Origin: Winogradskyella luteola
GTDB lineage: Bacteria > Bacteroidota > Bacteroidia > Flavobacteriales > Flavobacteriaceae
NCBI RefSeq assembly: GCF_019203985.1
Contig: NZ_JAGSPD010000001.1
Coordinates: forward strand, 310,001-374,000
Length of the DNA stretch: 64,000 nt
Direction of reading: 5' to 3'
The notes under the pieces were generated by a model, which saw nothing but the letters and a program-made list of their open reading frames with translations, made no database searches and was not told where the DNA came from. Within the stretch, counting starts at the first letter, position 1; each line of letters opens with the position of its first letter. Both the position numbers and the translations under genes were made by a program. Of this stretch, positions 1 to 9,134 are shown one piece after another.

Positions 1-1
1 G

Positions 2-529
2 GCATTGGTGGAGAACATTCAGCGCCAAGATTTAGATCCTATAGAAATTGCACTATCCTACCAACGCCTAATTGATGAAATTCAATTAACACAAGAACAA
101 ATGAGTGAACGTGTTGGCAAAAAACGTTCTACGATTGCCAACTACTTACGATTGTTAAAACTAGACCCAATTATTCAAACTGGTATGCGAGATGGTTTTA
201 TCTCAATGGGCCATGGCAGAGCTATGGTAAATATTGAAAGTCAGATCGATCAATTAGAGGTTTACGAAAAAATTATAAGTAATAAACTTTCCGTACGAGC
301 TACAGAGCAGTTAGTAAAAAACTTAAATACAGAGGCAAGCCCAACTTCTCAAAGCGCACCAATCGAAGTCCCTAAACACATTAAAAAAGGTGTCAAGGAG
401 TTTTCGGAATATTTTGGGCACAAGATTGATGTAAAAGTATCAAAAAACGGAAGCGGAAAAATCACTATTCCATTTCATTCGGAAGAAGATTTTAATAGAA
501 TTAAAAAATTAGTGCAGCGTGCTAAATAA
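2..529 (+). CDS. parB: ParB chromosome partitioning protein, C-terminal part
   Basis: C-terminal part of ParB, which binds parS sites near the replication origin and works with ParA in chromosome segregation. The frame is open to the left edge, so the start codon and most of the N-terminal CTPase domain lie outside the window. Visible are the conserved ALVENIQR box at the very start, a helix-turn-helix around LTQEQMSERVGKKRSTIANY, and a basic C-terminal dimerisation region. The TTG at 5 could be read as a start but sits inside the conserved box, so it encodes an internal leucine. The last 11 bases overlap the next gene. parA is expected just upstream; that is inferred, not seen. Confidence 0.95.
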   Translation, partial: ALVENIQRQDLDPIEIALSYQRLIDEIQLTQEQMSERVGKKRSTIANYLRLLKLDPIIQTGMRDGFISMGHGRAMVNIESQIDQLEVYEKIISNKLSVRATEQLVKNLNTEASPTSQSAPIEVPKHIKKGVKEFSEYFGHKIDVKVSKNGSGKITIPFHSEEDFNRIKKLVQRAK

Positions 530-1127
530 GCGTCAATACTTTCTCTTACTGTTTCTATTTTCAATGGTTTTATCATTTTCTCAAGAAAAGAAAAATGATA
601 GCACCGATATTGGTCTGGACAAAGAATTGGTAGTCATAGAAGAGCAAGCCATAGAACGAAAGCCAATTGATCCTTTGCGACCATCTAAAGCTGCATTCTA
701 TTCAGCAATTTTACCTGGTGCAGGTCAGGCATACAATAAGAAATACTGGAAAATTCCAATAGTTTGGGGAGCTATAGGTACTGGGATTTATTTTTACGTT
801 AGAAACGACAAACAGTTTGACCGCTACAGAGACGCCTACAAAAGACGTCTGGCAGGCTTTACGGACGACGAGTTTTCTGATGCTGATGGCAACCCACTTA
901 TTTCTGATGATGGTTTAATTAGAGCGCAACAGCAGTTTAGGCGTAACAAGGAAATATCCTTGTTGGTAACCATTGGTTTGTATGCCCTAAACATTATTGA
1001 TGCCAATGTTGATGCCCATTTATTGCAGTTTAATGTTGATGAAAACCTAAGCCTTAGTCCGCATTACCAATACAATCAAATGGAAAATTCTTCAGATTTG
1101 GGCTTAACACTAAATTTTAAGTTTTAG
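519..1127 (+). CDS. DUF5683 domain-containing exported membrane protein
   Basis: A 202-residue protein with an N-terminal signal peptide (residues 1-22, hydrophobic FLLLFLFSMVLSF, then SQEKK). The DUF5683 core contains the typical PxKAAFYSAILPGAGQAYN stretch followed by two hydrophobic segments (around IPIVWGAIGTGIYFYV and ISLLVTIGLYALNII). The start is a GTG that overlaps the end of parB by 11 bases, which suggests translational coupling. The function of the family is unknown. Its constant place between parB and dapB in flavobacteria is established context and points to a cell-envelope role, but that is inference. dapB follows after one base. Confidence 0.88.
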   Translation: MLNKRQYFLLLFLFSMVLSFSQEKKNDSTDIGLDKELVVIEEQAIERKPIDPLRPSKAAFYSAILPGAGQAYNKKYWKIPIVWGAIGTGIYFYVRNDKQFDRYRDAYKRRLAGFTDDEFSDADGNPLISDDGLIRAQQQFRRNKEISLLVTIGLYALNIIDANVDAHLLQFNVDENLSLSPHYQYNQMENSSDLGLTLNFKF

Positions 1128-1128
1128 A

Positions 1129-1830
1129 ATGAGAATAGCTTTACTTGGTTACGGCAGAATGGGAAAAAGTATTGAGTCGATTGCTCTAGAAAGACACCAT
1201 ACCATTACCCTAAAAGCAACCAGCAACACTACGGTATTCGATTTTTCAAATACAGATGTGGCCATAGATTTTAGTTTACCATCAACAGCTATAAGTAATA
1301 TTAAAAAGGCTTTAGATGCAGGTATTCCCATAATTTCTGGCACTACAGGTTGGTTAGAGGATTATGATACAATTGTTGACTATTGCAGTTCTAAAAACGG
1401 CACGTTTTTATATGCTTCAAACTTTAGTTTAGGAGTTAATATTTTTTTTGAAATCAATAATAAGTTAAGTCAGTTGATGGCTAAAGTTGATGGTTACACT
1501 ACTCAAATTGAAGAAATTCATCATACAAAAAAACTAGATGCACCTAGTGGCACGGCTATTACTTTGGCTGAACAAATCATCGGTAACTCTGATTATAAAA
1601 ACTGGACTTTAGGCGAAGCTCAAAAAGATGAAATTCATATTGAAGCCAAGCGCATTCCAGAAGTTCCTGGAACTCATGAAATTACCTATAATTCTAAAAT
1701 CGACTCTATAAACATTAAGCATACAGCGCATAACAGACAAGGTTTTGCTTTAGGGGCTGTTATAGCAGCAGAATGGATTGCGAATAAAAAAGGCGTATTC
1801 ACTATGCGCGATGTGTTAAACATTGGTTAA
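1129..1830 (+). CDS. dapB: 4-hydroxy-tetrahydrodipicolinate reductase
   Basis: Reduces 4-hydroxy-tetrahydrodipicolinate to tetrahydrodipicolinate with NAD(P)H in the diaminopimelate/lysine pathway, supplying peptidoglycan crosslinks; cytosolic. The N-terminus has the nucleotide-binding GYGRMG motif, SGTTGW follows near residue 70, and the substrate-binding signature EIHHTKKLDAPSGTA is intact near residue 130. At 233 residues it is slightly shorter than the roughly 270 of enterobacterial enzymes, as usual in Bacteroidota. It starts one base after the DUF5683 gene, so both are probably in one transcript with lepB downstream. Confidence 0.96.
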   Translation: MRIALLGYGRMGKSIESIALERHHTITLKATSNTTVFDFSNTDVAIDFSLPSTAISNIKKALDAGIPIISGTTGWLEDYDTIVDYCSSKNGTFLYASNFSLGVNIFFEINNKLSQLMAKVDGYTTQIEEIHHTKKLDAPSGTAITLAEQIIGNSDYKNWTLGEAQKDEIHIEAKRIPEVPGTHEITYNSKIDSINIKHTAHNRQGFALGAVIAAEWIANKKGVFTMRDVLNIG

Positions 1831-1892
1831 CTTGCCCAAATTTTGAAACAAATTAGAATAATTTTCAACCTTTATAGATAAAACTTAACGAT

Positions 1893-3512
1893 ATGACTTG
1901 GACACAATGGTTTATATTTTTAATGATATTGCAAATTATTCATGGGCTCGGCACATGGAAACTTTACGTTAAGGCTGGCAGACAAGCTTGGGAAGCCTTT
2001 GTTCCTGTTTATAATGCAGTGGTGTTAATGAAAATCGTATCTCGTCCTTGGTGGTGGGTCATTTTAATGTTTTTACCAATTGTAAACCTCATCATGATTC
2101 CCGCAGCTTGGGTAGAAACTGCTAGAGCTTTTGGTAAGGATACAAAGTTAGATGCACTTCTATGCATTGTTACTTTTGGTTTTTATCTCTATTATCTAAA
2201 TTATGTCGCAGATGTCAATTATATCGAAAATAGAAAGCTGACACCAAAAACTTCGGCTGGCGAGTGGATTACCTCTATTCTATTTGCTATTGTTGCCGCA
2301 ACAATTGTTCACACGTATTTCTTTCAACCTTTTGTAATCCCATCATCATCCTTAGAAAAATCGTTGTTGGTTGGCGACTTTCTTATTGTAAGTAAAATAC
2401 ATTACGGAGCTAGAGGACCAATGACTACCGTTGCAGCTCCAATGGTACATGATACGATCCCTGTGTTAAAAAAGAAATCTTATCTCTACAACGATAATTT
2501 TGAAGAAAAGAACACCTCTTGGATAAATAAACTACAACTGCCCTATTTTAGATTACCAGGTTTTGAAAACGTAGAACGTAATGATATTGTGGTTTTTAAC
2601 CAACCAGCAGATACTTTGTTGGATATGAATAATTTTACCCCAGATCGTAATTACTATAAGCCTATTGATAAAAAAACAAATTTGGTAAAGCGCTGTGTTG
2701 GGCTTCCTGGGGATACTTTAGAAGTGAAAAATGGTATTGTTTATATAAATGGTATTCAAAATAAATTACCAGATAGAACTAAGCTTCAATTTTCACATGA
2801 TATTACCTTTAAAAACATCAAGTTAAATACAAAATCAGACTTCGATAGAGTACAATCTATATTAAAAAAGTATGATATTACAGATAGAATCGGTTTTAAT
2901 CAAAGAACTAATAGCTACACAGTCCAAGCAACAGTTGACGCAGCAAAAAAAGCTACAGTTCATCCAAATATAGAATCTATAACCTATGTTCCAGAAGAGA
3001 AAGGCTTAAGAGATAATCGCGTATTCCCTCATGACCCCAACTATAATTGGAATTATAATCATTTTGGCCCTTTATGGATTCCTAAATCTGGATCCACAGT
3101 ACAATTGAATACCGAAAATATATCACTTTATAAGCGTGCCATTGCTGAATATGAAGGCAACAAGGTAGTAACAAGAGGCAATCAAATTTTTATTAACGAT
3201 CAACCAGCTAAATCCTACACCTTTAAACAAGATTATTATTGGATGATGGGAGACAACAGACATAACTCTATTGATGCGAGAGCTTGGGGATTTGTGCCCT
3301 ACAACCATATATTCGGTAAGCCCGTATTTATTTGGATGAGTATTGATGGCATTAACGATGGTATTAAAAATTGGAGACCTCGTTGGGACCGTATTTTCAC
3401 TACCGTTAGTGGTAGTGGTAAGCGTACGTCCTATCTTATTCCATTTATAGTGGTTATTTTTGGTCTAATGTTCTTCAATAAGTGGAGGAAGAAAAAGAAA
3501 GCTAAAGCCTAG
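1893..3512 (+). CDS. lepB: Signal peptidase I, long Bacteroidota form
   Basis: Membrane-bound serine protease that removes signal peptides from exported proteins. Residues 1-110 form a DUF5684-like region with about three membrane segments ahead of the classical anchor. The catalytic domain has IPSSSLEKSL with the expected nucleophile Ser153, the general base Lys266 in VKRCVGLPGD, and the late box GDNRHNSIDARAWG. At 539 residues it is about twice the minimal size because of the N-terminal extension and a roughly 150-residue insertion between the lysine box and the GDNR box. It ends with a hydrophobic segment and the basic tail KWRKKKKAKA. The 62-base gap from dapB may hold its own promoter. 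Confidence 0.93.
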   Translation: MTWTQWFIFLMILQIIHGLGTWKLYVKAGRQAWEAFVPVYNAVVLMKIVSRPWWWVILMFLPIVNLIMIPAAWVETARAFGKDTKLDALLCIVTFGFYLYYLNYVADVNYIENRKLTPKTSAGEWITSILFAIVAATIVHTYFFQPFVIPSSSLEKSLLVGDFLIVSKIHYGARGPMTTVAAPMVHDTIPVLKKKSYLYNDNFEEKNTSWINKLQLPYFRLPGFENVERNDIVVFNQPADTLLDMNNFTPDRNYYKPIDKKTNLVKRCVGLPGDTLEVKNGIVYINGIQNKLPDRTKLQFSHDITFKNIKLNTKSDFDRVQSILKKYDITDRIGFNQRTNSYTVQATVDAAKKATVHPNIESITYVPEEKGLRDNRVFPHDPNYNWNYNHFGPLWIPKSGSTVQLNTENISLYKRAIAEYEGNKVVTRGNQIFINDQPAKSYTFKQDYYWMMGDNRHNSIDARAWGFVPYNHIFGKPVFIWMSIDGINDGIKNWRPRWDRIFTTVSGSGKRTSYLIPFIVVIFGLMFFNKWRKKKKAKA

Positions 3513-3530
3513 ACTTCTAAAAAAGACATC

Positions 3531-4142
3531 ATGAGTTGTCTTGTATATCCAACATATTTTCCCAACATAGCACATTTTGTTGCCATGGTTCGCTCAGATT
3601 CGGTCTATTTTGAAGTCTGCGATAATTACCAAAAGCAATCGTATAGAAACCGTACCGAAATTTATGGTGCTAATGGCAAACTTGCTTTAACTGTTCCTGT
3701 GAGTTATACACAAAAGAACAGACAACTCTATAAAGATGTTAAAATTGCAAACGAAGATAATTGGCAGATACAACATTTAAAATCATTGCAGTCTGCTTAC
3801 AGTATGTCACCCTTTTTTGAATTCTACATTGATGATTTGATGCCATTGTTTGAAAAGCGATTTGATTACATTCTGGATTTTAATTTGAAATGCTTTGAGA
3901 CACTTTTAGATAGTCTTCAGATTGAAATTATTACGCAACGAACTATCATTTTTGAAAAATCACCTGACAACAAAACCGATTACAGATCTTTGGCTAAACG
4001 AAATCACAAAGTAGAATCTTTTAAATCCTATGTTCAGGTGTTTAGTGAAAAACATGGGTTTATATCTAATCTTAGCATCTTGGATTTACTGTTTAATGAA
4101 GGACCAAATTCAGAATTATATTTAAAGAAACAAAAATTATAG
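3531..4142 (+). CDS. WbqC family protein
   Basis: A 203-residue cytosolic protein of the WbqC-like family, whose members sit in surface-polysaccharide loci and are thought to take part in modified-sugar biosynthesis. Recognisable traits are the early YPTYFPNIAHF segment, the charged YQKQSYRNRTEIYGANGK stretch and the central WQIQHLKSLQSAYS motif. It follows lepB after 18 bases, probably in one transcript. The family call is confident; the biochemical role is not established from sequence. Confidence 0.85.
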   Translation: MSCLVYPTYFPNIAHFVAMVRSDSVYFEVCDNYQKQSYRNRTEIYGANGKLALTVPVSYTQKNRQLYKDVKIANEDNWQIQHLKSLQSAYSMSPFFEFYIDDLMPLFEKRFDYILDFNLKCFETLLDSLQIEIITQRTIIFEKSPDNKTDYRSLAKRNHKVESFKSYVQVFSEKHGFISNLSILDLLFNEGPNSELYLKKQKL

Positions 4143-4195
4143 ACCTTAAAAACACCCCTAAAAGCCCATTAAGGGGACTTTAGGAATATAAATAT
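4142..4195. terminator. Possible weak terminator hairpin after wbqC
   Basis: The 78-base gap after wbqC contains nested inverted repeats (CCTAAA paired with TTTAGG, and CCTTAA/TTAAGG). There is no strong T tract, so this is a weak candidate only. Confidence 0.3.
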
Positions 4196-4220
4196 AGAAT
4201 CGTATTTTTAGATATAACAC

Positions 4221-4529
4221 ATGTTGAAATTCTGTTTACATTATGGTTTACACTTTGGGTTACCCTTAGCTATTGCACTTGTTTTCTTCAAAAAAACTTG
4301 GCTTAAGTCTTATCTAATAATGCTTTCGGCATTTATTATCGATTTGGATCATTTATTGGCGAATCCGGTATTTGATCCCAGTCGTTGCAGTATTAATTTT
4401 CATCCGCTTCACTCCTACTATGCTATTGTGGTCTATGCGATACTTTTAATACCTAAACCAACAAGGATTTTTGCCTTGGGGTTACTGGCACATATTATTT
4501 CAGATAGTGTAGATTGTTGGTTGATATAG
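4221..4529 (+). CDS. DUF6122 family small membrane protein
   Basis: A 102-residue integral membrane protein with about three hydrophobic segments. Conserved histidines and aspartates lie near the membrane borders: HYGLHFGLP at the start, DLDHLLANPVFDP near residue 40, and FHPLHSYY. The His/Asp pattern is typical of DUF6122 and recalls metal-dependent membrane hydrolases such as YdjM/LexA-type families, but no activity has been assigned. It stands alone, followed by the convergent gene at 4585-5619. Confidence 0.8.
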   Translation: MLKFCLHYGLHFGLPLAIALVFFKKTWLKSYLIMLSAFIIDLDHLLANPVFDPSRCSINFHPLHSYYAIVVYAILLIPKPTRIFALGLLAHIISDSVDCWLI

Positions 4530-4584
4530 TATATTTTAACATTCACATAGCGTTCCTTAAGGCGGCAACACCTTCAACTAAATT

Positions 4585-5619
4585 TTATTCTAAACTGAGC
4601 GTTGCTTTTATTGGATAGTGATCCGAAAGTTTTAACCCGTTATAGGTTTTAAAACCATTGATGGAAAAACGTTTATCTGCTAAAATAAAATCTATTCTAA
4701 GTGGAAAGTATTTAAAATCATACGTTTTACCAAAGCCGTTACCTGCTTCTTCAAAGGTATCTACCAAATCATTACCCTTAATTTCTCTGTAGACATAAGA
4801 ATAAGCTGTATTATTAAAGTCACCAGTTACGATAGTCTTATAGGGAGATTTCGCTTTATGAGCCAGAAATAATTCAACCTGCTGTTGTTGTGCCTTAAAT
4901 GTAGTTCCCACTTGCTTAAACAACTGCTCCGAAGATCCCTTTTTAAGCTCATCAACATCAGTATTTACACCAGACGATTGTAAGTGCAAATTATAGATTC
5001 TAATCGTATCCTTAGCCCTTACCACGTCAACAAAAATGGCATTATTACTTGTATTTGTAAATTCTAACGAACCAGAATTCACAATAGGAAATTTTGAAAA
5101 CAATGCCTGACCTCGCTTTATAGCATTATTAAATGTTGTATTGTAACCGTAATAACCTTCAAGCTCAATAGGATCTTTGGTTCTGTACTCTTGTAAGCAA
5201 ATGATATCTGGTTGTTCCCTTTTTATAAATGCTTCAATATCTGCTTTCACAGTTTTACTTGGTAACCAAGAATACATATTAAACAATCTCACATTAAAGG
5301 ATAATAGGGAGATATTATTTGTGTCTTCTATCTGTTTGGAAGATGAAAATTTATATAAGGAACCTAAATAACTCCAGCCTAGAAGTAAAACGATTAAGGA
5401 TAATAACATTTGCTTCTTTACTTGAAGCAACCAGTACACAAAAAATAGAATATTGAGTAGCAACAGTAAGGGTACACCCAAACTCAAAACAGATAAAGTT
5501 GCAAAATTTTTTGGCGGCACATAAGGCAATATATAAGAAATGAGCAATAAGAATGCTGCCAACGAATTGACCAAAAACATAATCTTACCAAAGAATTTCA
5601 ACTTCTTCATATATTTCAC
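4585..5619 (-). CDS. Endonuclease/exonuclease/phosphatase family membrane protein
   Basis: A 344-residue protein with about three N-terminal transmembrane segments (residues 10-90) and an exonuclease III-like phosphodiesterase domain. The catalytic pattern is present: a leading LSFNVRLFN, the metal-binding Glu in DIICLQEYRT, TGDFNN in the centre, and a closing SDHYPI with the catalytic Asp-His pair. Substrates in this superfamily range from nucleic acids to phospholipids, and the membrane anchor makes an extracytoplasmic role likely, but the substrate is unknown. It is the last gene of a minus-strand run from the TPR gene at 11132 downwards, 18 bases from the rhomboid gene. Confidence 0.88.
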   Translation of the reverse strand: MKYMKKLKFFGKIMFLVNSLAAFLLLISYILPYVPPKNFATLSVLSLGVPLLLLLNILFFVYWLLQVKKQMLLSLIVLLLGWSYLGSLYKFSSSKQIEDTNNISLLSFNVRLFNMYSWLPSKTVKADIEAFIKREQPDIICLQEYRTKDPIELEGYYGYNTTFNNAIKRGQALFSKFPIVNSGSLEFTNTSNNAIFVDVVRAKDTIRIYNLHLQSSGVNTDVDELKKGSSEQLFKQVGTTFKAQQQQVELFLAHKAKSPYKTIVTGDFNNTAYSYVYREIKGNDLVDTFEEAGNGFGKTYDFKYFPLRIDFILADKRFSINGFKTYNGLKLSDHYPIKATLSLE

Positions 5620-5637
5620 ATGCGGATGAGGCCCTTC

Positions 5638-6507
5638 TTAATTCTTACCCGATCTAAAAAGAAACTCTTTTTCTTTAGCGGTTAAGCTCTCATAACCACT
5701 CTTGCTGATTTTGTCAAGGATTAAATCTACCTTTTTCTGATCATTAAACGCATTAAACTCTTTTTTAGTCTTGCCAGCATAAGCAGTCTTTTGTTGTTTT
5801 CGATGTACCGTTTTTAATGTCGACTTAGAGCTAAACCAACTCATAACAGTATCTATAAGACGTTCAAAACCTGAGCCTATATCTTTACCTTCTTTTAATT
5901 TTATCGCATAATAATACCCTAGAACTGCACCTCCAAGATGTGCTACATTTCCACCTTGATTACCACCAAATAGACCTAAAATATCCAATGCAACTATGGC
6001 CATAGCAATATACTTAAGCTTAATGTTAGCAACCAGAACCCTAACTTCAGTTTCTGGCATATACACACCTAGAAAAATTAGCATGGCATTAATGCCTGCT
6101 GAAGCACCAACCAAAGGAGGAGCATTTATTACAAATTCCTTTGGTAAAACATTATAAACAAAAAGAAATGCCAAGCCTCCAACAATGATTCCCAAAAAGT
6201 AAATATTGAGTGCCATTTTAGGTCGAAACAAATTCAACAACATTCTTGATATATAATACAATATCAGAAGGTTAAAAAGAATATGAAAGAAACCATAATG
6301 TGTAAATCCGTATGTGATGAGCGACCAGGGTTTCCATAAAAACTGAAAAAAATCTGAGGGTAAGCTTAAATAAGTTAGGCCATTAGCGGTTCTGCCAAAA
6401 ACCTTAATCAATTGTCCGATAATGAAAACAATAATGTTAATGACAATTACTTTTTCAAAAGCATTGAATCTATTGAACTTATATTTTAGGCCTTTAAAAC
6501 TGCTCAT
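5638..6507 (-). CDS. Rhomboid family intramembrane serine protease
   Basis: A 289-residue polytopic membrane protease that cleaves transmembrane helices. The catalytic serine lies in GASAGINAML, the catalytic histidine in AHLGGAVLGYYYA, and the conserved HILFNLLILYY segment of the second core helix is present. A cytosolic C-terminal tail of about 80 residues ends in KSGYESLTAKEKEFLFRSGK, matching the DUF6576-type tail found on flavobacterial rhomboids. It is separated by two bases from a second rhomboid gene, so the two are cotranscribed paralogues. Confidence 0.92.
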   Translation of the reverse strand: MSSFKGLKYKFNRFNAFEKVIVINIIVFIIGQLIKVFGRTANGLTYLSLPSDFFQFLWKPWSLITYGFTHYGFFHILFNLLILYYISRMLLNLFRPKMALNIYFLGIIVGGLAFLFVYNVLPKEFVINAPPLVGASAGINAMLIFLGVYMPETEVRVLVANIKLKYIAMAIVALDILGLFGGNQGGNVAHLGGAVLGYYYAIKLKEGKDIGSGFERLIDTVMSWFSSKSTLKTVHRKQQKTAYAGKTKKEFNAFNDQKKVDLILDKISKSGYESLTAKEKEFLFRSGKN

Positions 6508-6509
6508 AA

Positions 6510-7277
6510 TTAATTCCAGCGGTATTTATCCCGTTCGTTTTTCTTCCAAAAGTACATGAGCAAGAAACCTGTAAATGCACCACCTACGTGAGCCATAAAA
6601 GCTGTATTGCTTGGACTAAATATAGCTTGGCCTGTTAAACCAGAAAATAAATCCAAGGCAATGATTGCAGGTATAAAGTACTTTGCCTTAATAGGTATCG
6701 GTAAAAATATGAGCATGAGTTTAGACTCAGGAAACAGCATTCCAAAAGCAACTAAAATACCCATTATTGCACCAGACGCACCAATCATTGGCGTTATATA
6801 TGAGCTTGCAAAAGTTCTAGTTTCCTCAATACTACCTAAAATGTTTGACCAATTTTTGTCATATTGCCCATTGGAAAGTAAGCTCAAAATAGTATCCTCA
6901 GATAAACCAGACTCTATTAAGGCAACAAATCCCGTATTAAATTGATAATATGAAAAAGCTATTTGTATTATAGCAGCACCAAAACCAGACAACAAATAAA
7001 ACGTTAAGAATTTTTTCCACCCAAAAACCTGTTCTACCGCTGTTCCAAACATCCAAAGTGCAAACATGTTAAAAAGTAGATGGGCAATTGACTGGTTACT
7101 GTGCATAAACATATGCGTCAAAAATTGCCAGGGTTGAAATAATTCATTTTTAGGAAAATGTAAAGCAAACCAAGTCATAAGAGGCTCCCCTTGATTGCCA
7201 ATTGACATCATTCCAATATACATAATCACATTAATAATCAGCAAATGTTTTACAGCATCAGTTATTTGTGTTCTCAT
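6510..7277 (-). CDS. Rhomboid family intramembrane serine protease
   Basis: A 255-residue rhomboid protease, paralogous to the gene immediately downstream. It has the conserved HLLFNMFALWMFG helix, the catalytic serine in GASGAIMG and the catalytic histidine in AHVGGAFTG. Unlike its neighbour it has almost no cytosolic tail, but carries a loop of about 45 residues with GLSEDTILSLLSNGQYDKNW between core helices. It starts three bases after the end of mutL on the same strand. Substrates are unknown. Confidence 0.92.
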   Translation of the reverse strand: MRTQITDAVKHLLIINVIMYIGMMSIGNQGEPLMTWFALHFPKNELFQPWQFLTHMFMHSNQSIAHLLFNMFALWMFGTAVEQVFGWKKFLTFYLLSGFGAAIIQIAFSYYQFNTGFVALIESGLSEDTILSLLSNGQYDKNWSNILGSIEETRTFASSYITPMIGASGAIMGILVAFGMLFPESKLMLIFLPIPIKAKYFIPAIIALDLFSGLTGQAIFSPSNTAFMAHVGGAFTGFLLMYFWKKNERDKYRWN

Positions 7278-7280
7278 ATA

Positions 7281-9134
7281 CTACATAAATTTCTTTTCAA
7301 TATCATCAACTCCCAGTGTTATAAACGTAGGTCTATTGGTTGGTGATACGTTGGGTTCTTTACAAGCAAATAGGCTATTGACCAAATGCTCTTGTTCTGT
7401 GTGGCTTAAGGCTTGTCCATTTTTTATCGCCAAGCTTTTCGCCATAGATTTAGCCAACAAGTCTGTGGCACTAAAATTAGCATCCGGAACATCAGTTTCT
7501 ACATCACTAATTAATTGTTCTAAAATAATAGATACCTCACTTTCTGGCACTCCAACTGGTACTCCCGTAATTGTAATGTCCTCATCAGATACTTTAGAAA
7601 ACACAAAACCCGTGTGCTCTAAATCCGTTTTTAAGTTCGAAATTATTTGAGTCTCATTGGGAGTAAAATGCAATTGTAATGGAAATAACAACTGCTGACT
7701 AGTCGCTTCCTTAATGGTTATATGCTTTAAGAAATTTTCATACAGCACGCGTTGATGCGCCCTGTTTTGATCAATAATGAGCATACCAGATTTTAAGGTA
7801 CTTATAATATATTTTTGTTGTAATTGAAACGTCGTTTTAGAAGTTTCAACTGAAGTGTTACCAAACAGCGATTCGGTTTTAGAATCACTTTCAAAAGTAA
7901 CCTCGCTAAAATCATTTTCAGAATTATTGCCTTTGGACTCCAAACCAACATACAAACTTTCCCAAGATGCCATTGGTGCTTTCTTAAAACTTGTATACTG
8001 CGATGTGTGTTTTGCTTTATTATCATCAGCAAACGGATTAAAACTTCTATCCACTTCAATAGATGGTGAAGCTGCACTTTTATTTTTATAGCTGTAAGGT
8101 GTATTGAGTTGACTTTGATGTTCAAAATCCAAAACAGGGGCAATATTAAATTGTCCTAAGCTATGCTTTACTGCGGAACGCAAAATGGCATATAAAGTGT
8201 GTTCATCGTCAAACTTAATTTCGGTTTTAGTCGGATGAATATTAATGTCAATCGTTTTGGGATCAACAGTTAGATTTAAAAAATAACTCGGATGATACCC
8301 ATCTTTTAGCAAACCTTCAAATGCAGCACTAATGGCATGATTAAGGTATGGACTTTTTATAAAACGTTGATTTACAAAAAAGAATTGCTCCGAACGCGTT
8401 TTCTTTGAGTATTCAGGTTTTCCAACAAATCCAGAGATTTTCAACACTTCTGTTTCCTCTTCAACAGGTACTAATTTTTCGTTAGTTTTATTTCCAAAAA
8501 TATGCACCACACGTTGTCTGTAATTCTCACTTGGAAGATGAAATAATTCACTTCCGTTATGGTAAAACGCAAAAGCAATATTTGGATGTGCCAATGCTAC
8601 ACGATGAAATTCGTCTGTAATGTGGCGTAACTCGACAGTATCTGACTTTAAAAAATTTCGTCTCGCTGGAATATTGAAAAATAGATTTTTTACAGCAACA
8701 GAAGTACCCGTCGGAGTAACAGAAACCTCTTGTGACTTCACTTTACTACCTTCAATTTCTATCGCAGTTCCTAGTTCGTCTTCAGATCGTTTGGTTTTCA
8801 ATTCTACATGCGCAATGGCCGCAATACTAGCTAGAGCTTCTCCTCTAAAACCTTTAGTATTAAGTTGAAATAAATCTTCTGCCGATTTTATTTTGGATGT
8901 GGCATGACGCTCAAAACTCAAACGCGCATCGGTGAAGCTCATGCCTTTACCATTATCAATAACCTGAACCAAGGTCTTACCTGCGTCTTTTATAATGAGT
9001 TTCACTTCTGTGGCACTAGCATCTATGGCATTTTCGAGAAGTTCTTTAACTACAGAAGCAGGCCGCTGTACCACCTCACCTGCTGCAATTTGGTTGGCAA
9101 CATGATCTGGTAAAAGTTGAATGATATCTGTCAT
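7281..9134 (-). CDS. mutL: DNA mismatch repair protein MutL
   Basis: Mismatch-repair ATPase that links MutS recognition to downstream excision. The N-terminal GHKL ATPase is canonical: QIAAGEVVQRPASVVKELLE, then DNGKGM, RHATSKI and GFRGEALASIAA. The variable linker (about residues 350-420) leads to a C-terminal dimerisation domain. The endonuclease motif DQHA(x)2E reads DQNRAHQ at residues 455-461, and the late C-P-H-x-R-P element reads SPTNRP near residue 597. The metal-binding residues of endonuclease-type MutL therefore seem to be lost. Length 617 is normal. It begins one base from the end of the small membrane-protein gene upstream. Confidence 0.96.
   Translation of the reverse strand: MTDIIQLLPDHVANQIAAGEVVQRPASVVKELLENAIDASATEVKLIIKDAGKTLVQVIDNGKGMSFTDARLSFERHATSKIKSAEDLFQLNTKGFRGEALASIAAIAHVELKTKRSEDELGTAIEIEGSKVKSQEVSVTPTGTSVAVKNLFFNIPARRNFLKSDTVELRHITDEFHRVALAHPNIAFAFYHNGSELFHLPSENYRQRVVHIFGNKTNEKLVPVEEETEVLKISGFVGKPEYSKKTRSEQFFFVNQRFIKSPYLNHAISAAFEGLLKDGYHPSYFLNLTVDPKTIDINIHPTKTEIKFDDEHTLYAILRSAVKHSLGQFNIAPVLDFEHQSQLNTPYSYKNKSAASPSIEVDRSFNPFADDNKAKHTSQYTSFKKAPMASWESLYVGLESKGNNSENDFSEVTFESDSKTESLFGNTSVETSKTTFQLQQKYIISTLKSGMLIIDQNRAHQRVLYENFLKHITIKEATSQQLLFPLQLHFTPNETQIISNLKTDLEHTGFVFSKVSDEDITITGVPVGVPESEVSIILEQLISDVETDVPDANFSATDLLAKSMAKSLAIKNGQALSHTEQEHLVNSLFACKEPNVSPTNRPTFITLGVDDIEKKFM

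Noticed and set aside
5-7. TTG as a possible start of a 174-residue protein
   Set aside because: It falls inside the conserved ALVENIQR box of ParB, and the frame is open to the window edge.
7195-7650. 151-residue open frame on the plus strand within mutL and the rhomboid gene
   Set aside because: It is antisense to two well-supported genes and shows no domain or start signal.
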